Shown: piece by piece, positions 16,231 through 22,517 of the stretch
Numbering within the stretch: position 1 is the first letter of the stretch
Layout of the letters: every line of letters begins with the position of its first letter
NCBI GenBank assembly: GCA_030619685.1
Contig: JAUXAX010000030.1
Coordinates: 1 to 22,517, forward strand
Length of the DNA: 22,517 nt
Source of the DNA: Dehalococcoidia bacterium
Lineage (GTDB): Bacteria; Chloroflexota; Dehalococcoidia; SZUA-161
Direction: 5' to 3'
Made by a program: the position numbers and the translations under genes
The notes under the pieces: generated by a model
The model's input: only the letters and a program-made list of their open reading frames with translations
The model's database searches: none
What the model was told of the DNA's origin: nothing

Positions 16231-17391
16231 GTGTTCGATACGGAACGAGAGATAAGTGATAGCAAGATACGACTTTGCCTTGACTGCGGCAAGTGCACGG
16301 TGGTATGTCCGGTTGCCCAGCACGACCCGGAGTTTAACCCCCGTCTGATAGCGCAGAGAAGGCTATTAGCTCAAAACAGCCGCAGGCCGCAAGATGATAC
16401 GATCTGGGAATGCCTTAGTTGCTATATGTGCGTAGAGCGCTGCAACTACCACGTGGGGTTTCCCGAGTTCATCCACGGCCTGAGAGCCGAGGCCCTCGCG
16501 GAAGGGACTCAGTTGCGGTGCACCCACGGCGGAGCGCTCCAGGCGCTGACGCACCTGATGGCCCGTGAAGACCTGCAGCAGAACCGGCTGAGCTGGCTAC
16601 CTCAGGACATCGAATTATCCGAGCAATGCGGCACGATATTCTTTGTGGGCTGTGCCCCCTATTTCGACACCATGTTCAGCAATCTGGAGGTGAACACCCT
16701 GAAAGGAGTGAAAGGAGCGCTCAGGCTGCTAAACCGCGCTCAGGTACCCTTCAATATCCTTGCCAATGAACGCTGTTGCGGTAGAGACCTGCTCCTCCAG
16801 GGGGACAGAGAGGGCTTCTTGGCTCTGGCCAGAGCCAACATGGAGGAGTTTGCTCGCCAAGGCGTGAAGAAGATCATCACAAACTGTCCTGAATGCCACT
16901 ATACGCTGAAGGTCGACTACCCCAGGGTGCTGGGGGGCACGGGAATTGAGGTGGTGCATCTGACAGAGGTTCTAGCCCCGCTGGTGCAAAGCGGCGAACT
17001 CGGTCTGGGAGAGCTTGAGAAAAGGGTCACCTATCACGACCCCTGCACCCTGGGCAGATGCTCCAGGATATTCGATGAGCCCCGCCGAATCATGGCTGCA
17101 GTAGCAGGCCTCGAAGTGGTGGAGATGGAGCAGAGCCGGGAGAAGGCGCTCTGCTGTGGTGCAAGCCCCTGGGTGTACTGCGGTGAGGTAAATCGGCGGA
17201 TACAAGAACAGCGTCTCGCCCAGGCGGAGGCAACCGGAGCAGACATACTGGTGACCACCTGCCCCAAGTGCCAAATACACCTGAGGTGTGCCCAGGAAAG
17301 CGGCGATGGCAAGATTTCCCAGCTCGAAATCCAGGATCTGGCATGGCTGGCAGCCCGGTCTTTGGACTTAGGAGGTGAGTCGGTTGGCTGA
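16231..17391 (+). CDS. HdrC-HdrB fusion (HdrD-like), two CCG domains
   Basis: A 386-residue protein that starts at a GTG. Residues 10-75 are HdrC-like, with two [4Fe-4S] motifs: C16, C19, C22, C26 (CLDCGKCTVVCP) and C61, C64, C67, C71 (CLSCYMCVERC). The rest is HdrB-like, with two cysteine-rich CCG domains: C141, C182-C183 (RCCGRD), C219 and C222, then C272 (HDPCTLGRC), C308-C309 (CCGASPW), C344 and C347 (CPKCQIH). In HdrB these domains hold the non-cubane clusters that cleave the CoM-S-S-CoB disulfide. In bacteria the physiological acceptor is usually unknown. The fused order C then B resembles HdrD and lactate/glycolate oxidase iron-sulfur subunits. Its place between MvhD and HdrA genes argues for a soluble HdrABC-type complex. 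No membrane segment is present. Confidence 0.88.
   Translation: MFDTEREISDSKIRLCLDCGKCTVVCPVAQHDPEFNPRLIAQRRLLAQNSRRPQDDTIWECLSCYMCVERCNYHVGFPEFIHGLRAEALAEGTQLRCTHGGALQALTHLMAREDLQQNRLSWLPQDIELSEQCGTIFFVGCAPYFDTMFSNLEVNTLKGVKGALRLLNRAQVPFNILANERCCGRDLLLQGDREGFLALARANMEEFARQGVKKIITNCPECHYTLKVDYPRVLGGTGIEVVHLTEVLAPLVQSGELGLGELEKRVTYHDPCTLGRCSRIFDEPRRIMAAVAGLEVVEMEQSREKALCCGASPWVYCGEVNRRIQEQRLAQAEATGADILVTTCPKCQIHLRCAQESGDGKISQLEIQDLAWLAARSLDLGGESVG
17370..17375 (+). promoter_or_regulatory. AGGAGG site deciding the TTG start of HdrA-MvhD
   Basis: AGGAGG at 17370-17375 overlaps the more upstream in-frame GTG (17375-17377), which therefore cannot use it. TTG 17384 sits eight bases downstream, the expected spacing. 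Both sites lie inside the end of the HdrCB gene, giving an 8-nt gene overlap. Confidence 0.65.
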
Positions 17392-19846
17392 AAAGGAACT
17401 CAGAATAGGCGTTTTCGTTTGCGACTGCGGACTCAATATAGCGGGGTCGGTTGACACCGAGGAGGTACGGCGTTTTGCAGAGGAGCTTCCTGACGTCGTG
17501 GTATCGGTGAGGAATAAGTACACCTGCGCTGACCCCGGGCAGGAGGAGATAAAGAGGCACATACAGGAATACAAGCTGGACCGCGTGGTGGTTGCCTCCT
17601 GCACCCCACGGCTCCATGAGGCAACCTTCCGCAACTGTGTGGCAGAGGCCGGGCTCAATCCTTACCTCCTGGAGATGGCTAGTATCAGGGAGCATTGTAG
17701 CTGGGTACATCTCCACGGCCGTGAGGCAGCCACCAAGAAGGCTAGGGATATCGTCAAGATAGCAGTAGCTCGCGCTCGCTTCCTCGAACCCCAGAAGGAG
17801 ATGGAGATACCGGTCACCGGTGCTGCTCTGGTGATCGGCGGCGGGGTGGCTGGAATCCAGACAGCCCTGGACCTGGCCGATGCCGGGCACCAGGTATACC
17901 TGGTGGAAAAGGAGCCCTCTATCGGGGGCATAATGGCGCAACTGGACAAGACCTTCCCTACCATGGACTGTTCAATATGTGTGCTCGGGCCCAAGATGAT
18001 GGACGTGAGCCGCCACCCCCGAATCGAACTCCTGGCCTACAGCACGGTGGAGGAAGTATCGGGCTACGTTGGCAACTTCAAGGTGCGTGTGAGGAGAAAA
18101 GCACGCTACGTGGAAGAGGACGAGTGCAACGCCTGCGGCGATTGCGCTGAGGTCTGCCCGGTGGTATTGCCTGACGAGTTTGAGCAAGGCTTTTCCTCGC
18201 GCAAAGCAGCATACATACCCTTACCCCAGGCTGTGCCCCCAGCCTATATCATCGACATGGAGCATTGCCTGGGAAACAACCCCATAGCCTGCGACAAGTG
18301 CATTGATGCCTGCGAGAAGCAGTGCATTGACCTGAACATGCAGGACAAGATAGTAGAGCTGGATGTAGGCACGATAATCGTGGCCACAGGCATGGGTATA
18401 TACGACCCCACCCCGCTCGACGAGTACGGCTACACACGCTTTGAGAACGTCATAACGACTATCGAGTTCGAAAGGCTGATATGTGGTGGCGGGCCTACCG
18501 AGGGCCACCTGATACGTCCCTCAGATCGCCAGACTCCAAAGCGTATCGGCTTCATTCAGTGCGTTGGCTCACGAACAGAGAACCGTGGCAATCCCTACTG
18601 TTCCAACGTTTGCTGCATGAACACAGTGAAGGACAGCCTGCTCATCAAAGAGCACCATCCCGACGCCGAGATCTGGGTCTTCTACATGGACATCCGCGCC
18701 TTCGGCAAGGGCTTCGAGGACCTGTTCCGCCGCTCTAAGGAGGAAGGCGTTCACTACATTCGCGGCCTGCCTGGCGAGATCACTGAAGACCCTGCCACCA
18801 GAAGCCTCCGCCTCAAAGTGGAGAACACCACTGCAGCGCGTGTCGAGGAGTACGATCTGGACATGGTGATTCTGTCCTTGGGCCTGGAGCCCAAGGACGA
18901 CCTGAAGCAGCTTACCAACGTCCTGAATCTCTCCCAGACCAGCGACGGCTTCGTAATGGAGGCTCATCCCAAGTTGAGGCCGGTGGATGCACCCACGCCG
19001 GGCATCTTCTTCGCTGGCTGCGTGGAGGCACCGAAGGACATTAAGGATAGCATAACCCAGGCAGGGGCGGCAGCCGCCAGAAGTGCCATCATACTGAATG
19101 CAGGCACCATAACAAGCGAGGCCATTAAGGCGGTGATAGACCTGGACAAATGCACATACTGCGGCGTCTGCGCCAGGGTCTGTCCCTACGGGGCGATAAA
19201 GGTAGACGTGAAGGGCAAGACGGAGGCACAGGTAGTGACCGCGGCATGTGCTGGTTGCGGCACCTGCGCTGCGGAGTGCCGCTTCGATGCCATAACCATG
19301 CAGCACTTCAGCGACGCACAACTGCTGGCCCAGATAGATGCCGCTCTGGAGCAAGAGCCGGAGCAGAAGATCATAAGCTTCCTGTGCAACTGGTGCAGCT
19401 ACGCGGGGGGTGATCTGGCCGGGGTGTCGCGGCTACAGTATCCGCCCAACAACCGCTTCATCCGTACCATGTGCAGCGGAAGAGTGGACGAGAAGTTCAT
19501 CCTTCATGCCTTCGAGAAAGGCGCTCCACTGGTTCTGCTCTCCGGATGTCATATAGGCGACTGCCACTACATCAACGCCAACCACTGGACCAAGCGCCGC
19601 GCTGAGAAGCTGTGGGCCCGTATGGAGAAGCTCGGAATACGGCCGGAGCGGCTGCAACTGGAATGGATTAGCGCCGCCGAGGGCCCCAGGTTCGCCCAGA
19701 TAATGCGCGAGCTGGAGCAGATGCGGCAGCAGGTTACGCCTGAGGAGATAGAGCAGGCCAAGAAGGTGCTCGCCAAGCATAGGCTGTCGAAGGCAAAGGC
19801 AGGGAAACAGGAAGAGACTCCAGAACCACAGCCCGAGCTGGCATAG
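17384..19846 (+). CDS. hdrA: HdrA-MvhD fusion, flavin-based electron-bifurcating subunit
   Basis: An 820-residue protein from TTG 17384 (numbering below from the GTG three codons earlier). The N-terminal HdrA domain has GVFVCDCGLNIAG and CTPRLHEATF. The FAD loop is GGGVAG (155-160). CSIC (199-202) precedes GPKMMDVSRHP. The inserted ferredoxin region has C251, C254, C257, C261 and the irregular set C298, C306, C309, C313, C317. The HdrA signature YCSNVCCMNTVKD (C409, C413, C414) is intact. Two C-terminal [4Fe-4S] motifs follow: C593-C603 and C625-C635. From about 665 a canonical MvhD domain has CNWC (671-674), C700 and CHIGDC (725-730), then a charged tail. HdrA carries the bifurcating flavin that splits electron pairs between ferredoxin and the HdrB disulfide site. 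MvhD receives electrons from the donor. All expected features of a functional bifurcating HdrA are visible. It closes the operon. Confidence 0.93.
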   Translation: MAEKELRIGVFVCDCGLNIAGSVDTEEVRRFAEELPDVVVSVRNKYTCADPGQEEIKRHIQEYKLDRVVVASCTPRLHEATFRNCVAEAGLNPYLLEMASIREHCSWVHLHGREAATKKARDIVKIAVARARFLEPQKEMEIPVTGAALVIGGGVAGIQTALDLADAGHQVYLVEKEPSIGGIMAQLDKTFPTMDCSICVLGPKMMDVSRHPRIELLAYSTVEEVSGYVGNFKVRVRRKARYVEEDECNACGDCAEVCPVVLPDEFEQGFSSRKAAYIPLPQAVPPAYIIDMEHCLGNNPIACDKCIDACEKQCIDLNMQDKIVELDVGTIIVATGMGIYDPTPLDEYGYTRFENVITTIEFERLICGGGPTEGHLIRPSDRQTPKRIGFIQCVGSRTENRGNPYCSNVCCMNTVKDSLLIKEHHPDAEIWVFYMDIRAFGKGFEDLFRRSKEEGVHYIRGLPGEITEDPATRSLRLKVENTTAARVEEYDLDMVILSLGLEPKDDLKQLTNVLNLSQTSDGFVMEAHPKLRPVDAPTPGIFFAGCVEAPKDIKDSITQAGAAAARSAIILNAGTITSEAIKAVIDLDKCTYCGVCARVCPYGAIKVDVKGKTEAQVVTAACAGCGTCAAECRFDAITMQHFSDAQLLAQIDAALEQEPEQKIISFLCNWCSYAGGDLAGVSRLQYPPNNRFIRTMCSGRVDEKFILHAFEKGAPLVLLSGCHIGDCHYINANHWTKRRAEKLWARMEKLGIRPERLQLEWISAAEGPRFAQIMRELEQMRQQVTPEEIEQAKKVLAKHRLSKAKAGKQEETPEPQPELA

Positions 19847-19930
19847 CGCCACGAGCATATAACTCCACTAGTAGCAGGGTGGGTGCAGCGCAGTGAGACC
19901 CGCTCTTTAGCTCAATCCCCGGTAATCTAA

Positions 19931-19985
19931 GTGGGGGACATTGGAGTGTATTGCGGCCATGCCATGCTGATGCTCGCTCCCCCAC
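19931..19985. repeat. Inverted repeat, 8-bp arms around a 39-nt loop
   Basis: GTGGGGGA (19931-19938) and TCCCCCAC (19978-19985) are perfect complements. The stem is GC-rich and could close a structured RNA or act in transcript ending after the HDR operon. No T-run follows. Confidence 0.4.
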
Positions 19986-20016
19986 ATCAAGCCCCATTGC
20001 TAGATGTTCTCGCTGA

Positions 20017-20047
20017 AGACCTCTCGTGGTGGTATTATATGTTATCG
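20017..20047 (+). promoter_or_regulatory. Promoter-like repeat, copy 1 (extended -10 TGGTATTAT)
   Basis: AGACCTCTCGTGG, then TGG, then TATTATATGTTATCG. TATTAT at 20033-20038 follows TGG, an extended -10 arrangement. No good -35 is visible. It matches copy 2 at 20525-20551 apart from three substitutions, a 3-base insertion and one extra base. If active, transcription would start just before the GGAGGTGAATG at 20047-20057. Confidence 0.4.
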
Positions 20048-20208
20048 GAGGTGAATGGCGCGAGCGGTATGGGGTTTAATGAGCAAACTCAGCCAGTCGG
20101 ATTTTGAGGCGCAACGCTGGTCACCCTTCAAATCGCTGCTTATGATGCTCCACAAGGGCCTAGGCGAAACGGTGGCGCCCCGCCAATGCTCAGGCCTCGG
20201 TTTGATAC

Positions 20209-20424
20209 CTACTTGGTTCTTATGCCTTGGTCTCTCAGCTCGTACAGCACGCCCCAGATAGCAAACAGAAAAGCCGCAATTGCTATCTGGACGTAGGTAC
20301 GTGGCAGGGCGAGCAACACGTCCTCCGTTACAGCTGTTACCAGAGCTATGATGATGCACACTAACCCTGCGAAGCCAGCTGCCCGGGATATGCAGAGATA
20401 CAGTGTTGTGGGATTTCTCTCCAT
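20209..20424 (-). CDS. Small two-helix membrane protein, hypothetical
   Basis: The ATG at 20424 is preceded by a perfect AGGAGG (20432-20437) at a 7-nt spacing, which is strong evidence of translation. The product is 71 residues: a short N-terminal stretch, a hydrophobic segment at about 16-38, a short loop with acidic TED and PRTY, a second segment at about 43-62 and a charged C-terminus (YELRDQGIRTK). This fits a two-pass inner-membrane miniprotein with both ends cytoplasmic. I recognise no family or function. It is alone on its strand between the redox operon and the zinc-ribbon gene. Confidence 0.72.
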   Translation of the reverse strand: MERNPTTLYLCISRAAGFAGLVCIIIALVTAVTEDVLLALPRTYVQIAIAAFLFAIWGVLYELRDQGIRTK

Positions 20425-20912
20425 CTGTTCACCTCCTCTTTCGTCTTAGCTGGCACCGGCCCGTAGGAAAGATACAGGGATGCAAACGCTGCCGCTCGTC
20501 ACGATTGCTGCGCTGTTGCGCTATAGACTTCTTGTGGTATTATATGCATCGCAACGGAATATCGCAAATTCCGGATTAGCTTGGCAAACGGCAGCAAAGG
20601 TCGAAAATCGGGCCTCGTCCAGTCAAAGTGAGTAGCGCCTTGGGGGATGCGCATTACCTGCACCACCTAGCAGGAGGCGGCAGTGGCTGAGCAGAAATCA
20701 CCCAAACGCAAGTCCTGCTATCGAAAGGATTCGGGGGCTTGACATATGATCCTAGCCATCGGGTCTCGAGAGGCTATGAAAGGCTATCCCACTCCGTGTT
20801 GATCTGGCATGAAGCGGTTCCACGAGAAGCGGCAGGGTCATACCAATAGGCCCGCGGTAGGGAGATCCAGGAAGAAACTTGGCAGCCGAAACTAGAGAGG
20901 AGGCAAGCGAAG
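20425..20912. other. Long intergenic region with promoter and leader before the zinc-ribbon gene
   Basis: The region lies between a minus-strand gene and a plus-strand gene, so it should hold divergent promoters. The plus-strand promoter candidate is at 20516-20543, leaving a leader of about 360 nt before the ATG at 20913. Inside it, GGAGG five bases before a GTG (20683) opens a 19-codon basic ORF (MAEQKSPKRKSCYRKDSGA, stop at 20740-20742). TTGACA occurs at 20739-20744 without a matching -10. I recognise no riboswitch or tRNA. Confidence 0.4.
20516..20551 (+). promoter_or_regulatory. Promoter-like repeat, copy 2 (TTGCGC-N16-TATTAT, extended -10)
   Basis: TTGCGC (20516-20521), a 16-bp spacer, then TATTAT (20538-20543) with TGG directly upstream. 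The segment AGACTTCTTGTGGTATTATA and the bases after it (20525-20551) repeat copy 1 near 20017. It is the best candidate promoter for the zinc-ribbon gene. Confidence 0.45.
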
Positions 20913-21350
20913 ATGAATTGCCCACGATGCAATGGTGAGCTAAGAGTCGAGGATTACAAAGGAGTCGAGGTTGACCGGTGCCCCCAGTGCCAGGGGATGT
21001 GGCTGGACTATGGGGAACTGGATCAGTTGGAGGACACGGTTCTGGACAGAGATGAAATCAAGGGAACCATGAAGTATAGCCGTTTTCAGGGCAAGCTCCT
21101 CTGTCCCAAGTGTGGGGAGGCAATGCAACGCTTCAACTACCGGGCCTATAATCTCGAACTGGACTTCTGCGAACAGGGGCATGGGACGTGGCTGGACGCT
21201 GGCGAGGAGGAGAAAGTCCTGGAACTGATGGGGCAGCGAATCAAAGACCTCCGACGAAAGGTCAAAGCTGAAGCAGAATGGGGCACTTTTCTGATGAAGC
21301 TTGGCTCGCCCTCCTTCTTTGACAAGGTCAAGGGTTTATTCCGAAGGTAA
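20913..21350 (+). CDS. Zinc-ribbon protein of the zf-TFIIB family
   Basis: A 145-residue protein with two zinc ribbons. Ribbon 1 is C3, C6, C23, C26 (MNCPRC and DRCPQC) followed by GMWLD. Ribbon 2 is C64, C67, C86 and probably H90 (LLCPKC and DFCEQGHGTWLD). The GxWLDxGE pattern after each ribbon is typical of the zf-TFIIB family, whose bacterial role is unknown. A basic amphipathic helix and a tail SFFDKVKGLFRR follow and may contact membrane or nucleic acid. AGAGGAGG upstream gives a strong ribosome site for the ATG at 20913. It is 74 nt ahead of comEA, so the two could be co-transcribed. Confidence 0.88.
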   Translation: MNCPRCNGELRVEDYKGVEVDRCPQCQGMWLDYGELDQLEDTVLDRDEIKGTMKYSRFQGKLLCPKCGEAMQRFNYRAYNLELDFCEQGHGTWLDAGEEEKVLELMGQRIKDLRRKVKAEAEWGTFLMKLGSPSFFDKVKGLFRR

Positions 21351-21424
21351 AGAGCCCAGCCAGGCGGATTTGAAGGCAATACGATAACCCAAAGGACTGA
21401 AAGGGAATCAGGCATGGTAAGACC

Positions 21425-21949
21425 ATGGACTGGCTAGAGCGGCACCGTACGCCTGTTATTGCGCTATTGGTAGCCCTTGTCGTGATAGGTGGGTCGGTGT
21501 TGCTCTATCGCCAGTGTGCCTTGCCTCAATCCGCTGAGATTGTCATCTCGCCGCCATCTCCTGAGATTCATGTCTATGTCGAGGGAGAGGTCGTCAACCC
21601 TGGCGTCTACACGTTGCAAGATGGCGACCGCGTTGTAGATGCTATTGAGGCTGCTGGTGGGTTTACCCCCGACGCCGACCAGGGTACGCTCAATCTCGCC
21701 GCCCCGCTGAGGGACGGAGACCGCGTCTACGTGTACAAGATCGGCGATGTTCCCCAGAAGATCGACCTCAACACCGCTGAGGCATGGTTGCTTCAAGCCC
21801 TGCCTGGGATCGGAGAGATCCTGGCCCAGAGAATCATTGACTATCGCAACGAGAACGGTCCTTTTCTGCGGATCGAGGACTTGAGGGAGGTGGAGGGCAT
21901 CGGCCCGGCGAAATTTGAGGAGTTGAGAGACAAGATCACCGTTCGCTAG
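21425..21949 (+). CDS. comEA: ComEA-like DNA-binding competence protein
   Basis: A 174-residue protein with an N-terminal membrane anchor (about 11-28), an SLBB domain (about 47-105: VYVEGEVVNPGVYTL, AAGGFTPDAD, LRDGDRVYV) and a C-terminal double helix-hairpin-helix domain (about 113-172: IDLNTAEAWLLQALPGIG and VEGIGPAKFEEL). This is the standard ComEA arrangement: the protein is anchored outside the membrane and hands incoming double-stranded DNA to the ComEC channel. The ATG at 21425 lacks a strong ribosome site; no better in-frame start is seen. It is followed by comEC after 137 nt, the usual order. It may serve DNA uptake for transformation or nutrition. Confidence 0.9.
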   Translation: MDWLERHRTPVIALLVALVVIGGSVLLYRQCALPQSAEIVISPPSPEIHVYVEGEVVNPGVYTLQDGDRVVDAIEAAGGFTPDADQGTLNLAAPLRDGDRVYVYKIGDVPQKIDLNTAEAWLLQALPGIGEILAQRIIDYRNENGPFLRIEDLREVEGIGPAKFEELRDKITVR

Positions 21950-21978
21950 CTCCCTATCAGGCTGTCCGAAAAGAGTAG

Positions 21979-22000
21979 CGTTGCCACTCCTGTGGCAACG
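21979..22000. repeat. Perfect 9-bp hairpin between comEA and comEC
   Basis: CGTTGCCAC and GTGGCAACG pair perfectly around a TCCT loop, 29 nt after the comEA stop. No T-run follows, so an intrinsic terminator is unlikely. It could be an RNA-processing or stability element, or a protein-binding palindrome, within the com transcript. Confidence 0.6.
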
Positions 22001-22086
22001 AATTCTTCGTCGTGACAGGAGTCCAGACGCTACACAGGGTGAGGTTTTTGGAGAACTACTCGTCGGCGCCTGTTTGAGAGATAAGT

Positions 22087-22517
22087 ATGAGGCTCATATA
22101 CCTGAGTTCGTCCTGGATTATCGGGATCTATTTGGGCATGTGGGCTGGTTTTCACTGGGTCGCTATTGCCGCCGTTGCTGGAGTCGCGCTTCTTGCTTTC
22201 CTCTTGCGTCATGGAAAGGCGCTGCTGCTTGTGCTATGCCTCATCGCACTCGTCGGTGGCATCTTCCGCTTCCAGACCACTGTCCCTACTGTAGATGAGA
22301 GCACACTCCAGTTCTATAACGACAAGGGCGTAGTGCAAATAAGGGGCCTGGTCGCCGCCGACCCTGAGCCTACAGACAGCGCCGTCGCTCTCCGCCTCGA
22401 AGCCAGGGAGATAAAGGTAGGAGAGAAATGGGAAGAGGTCTCGGGGACGGTCTTGGTCTATGCGCCCAGTTCCCCTCTCCCGATTTCCTCTCTTCGCATG
22501 GCCCGCGCGATCCCCCT
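22087..22517 (+). CDS. comEC: ComEC/Rec2 DNA channel protein, 5' part only
   Basis: A frame opens at ATG 22087 and runs to the window end without a stop (143 complete codons). The start MRLIYLSSSWIIGIYLGMWA is followed by two or three hydrophobic helices in the first 65 residues (to about GGIFRF). A soluble segment then shows beta-rich VVQIRGLVAADPEP, LRLEAREIK and VSGTVLVYAPSSP. This matches the N-terminal membrane and DUF4131/OB-like part of ComEC; the competence membrane core and the metallo-beta-lactamase domain would lie beyond the window. TGA at 22075-22077 blocks an earlier in-frame start. The final 10-15 residues are not diagnostic, so a frame error near the edge cannot be excluded. 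Its position after comEA supports the call. Confidence 0.78.
   Translation, partial: MRLIYLSSSWIIGIYLGMWAGFHWVAIAAVAGVALLAFLLRHGKALLLVLCLIALVGGIFRFQTTVPTVDESTLQFYNDKGVVQIRGLVAADPEPTDSAVALRLEAREIKVGEKWEEVSGTVLVYAPSSPLPISSLRMARAIP

Larger units (their letters stand above)
19847..20208. other. Non-coding interval after the HDR operon
   Basis: No convincing gene. A 68-codon plus frame (20055-20261) overlaps the end of the minus-strand membrane protein gene and has GGAGG only three bases before its ATG. The interval holds an imperfect stem (19873-19904) followed by CTTT, a longer inverted repeat at 19931-19985, and a promoter-like repeat at 20017-20047. No clean rho-independent terminator for the operon is seen. 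Confidence 0.45.

Noticed and set aside
19873..19908. Possible terminator after the HDR operon (AGC-A-GGGT / ACCC-GCT then CTTT)
   Set aside because: The stem has a bulge and a 17-nt loop, and the T-run is only three bases.
20055..20261. 68-codon plus-strand ORF
   Set aside because: It overlaps the end of a better-supported minus-strand gene, GGAGG is only three bases from the ATG, and the translation has no recognisable features. It is kept only as a possible explanation for promoter copy 1.
20544..20912. Riboswitch such as c-di-GMP or cobalamin type in the long leader
   Set aside because: Some GCAAA-like pieces recall GEMM elements, but the conserved order and pairing could not be matched.
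1..22517. CRISPR array, tRNA or rRNA genes
   Set aside because: No regularly spaced repeats, no tRNA T-arm signatures and no rRNA-like sequence were seen on either strand.

Overview
The window looks like bacterial chromosome from an uncultured anaerobe. Genes are tightly packed, with strong AGGAGG-type ribosome sites, frequent TTG/GTG starts and ATGA or 8-nt overlaps. The centre is dominated by iron-sulfur/flavin redox proteins of the HdrA, MvhD and 2-oxoacid:ferredoxin oxidoreductase families, and a NifV/Re-citrate-synthase-like gene and ComEA/ComEC are also present. Together these suggest a Dehalococcoidia-like Chloroflexota or a similar sediment anaerobe. The taxonomic call is inference; no rRNA or marker gene is present.

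Layout. (1) 1-2500, minus strand: a NifV-like acyl-transferase gene, a XerC/D tyrosine recombinase and a truncated four-helix-bundle gene, with a recognisable promoter at 2467-2495. (2) 2536-3119: a decayed IS481-like transposase fragment with in-frame stops, then a gene-poor leader. (3) 3120-7616, plus strand: a signalling operon of a membrane PAS histidine kinase, a small Rcp1-type response regulator and a REC-PAS3-kinase protein. (4) 7617-9027, minus strand: a small unrecognised ORF and an arsenite methyltransferase (arsM). (5) 9028-9315: a divergent promoter region with a 19-bp palindrome at the arsM promoter and an extended -10 promoter facing right. (6) 9316-19846: a probable 10.5-kb operon of eight genes. 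These are a 2x[4Fe-4S] ferredoxin, KorA, KorB, KorC, a 1181-residue HdrA/GltD/HdrA fusion, a stand-alone MvhD-like protein, an HdrC-HdrB fusion and an HdrA-MvhD fusion. (7) 19847-20912: mostly non-coding, with one small two-helix membrane protein on the minus strand and two copies of a promoter-like repeat. (8) 20913-22517: a zinc-ribbon protein, ComEA and the 5' part of ComEC, which runs off the window.

The standout is region 6. A 2-oxoacid:ferredoxin oxidoreductase is encoded in one transcription unit with two HdrA-type flavoproteins, two MvhD-type modules and an HdrCB protein. A complete GltD/NfnB-like NAD(P)H:flavin module appears to sit inside the iron-sulfur insert of one HdrA. No hydrogenase, formate dehydrogenase or methanogenesis genes are visible. 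The most economical reading is a cytoplasmic flavin-based electron-bifurcating or confurcating complex that couples 2-oxoacid oxidation (or reductive carboxylation), ferredoxin, NAD(P)H and a disulfide or other HdrB-type acceptor. This is inference from domain content and gene order.
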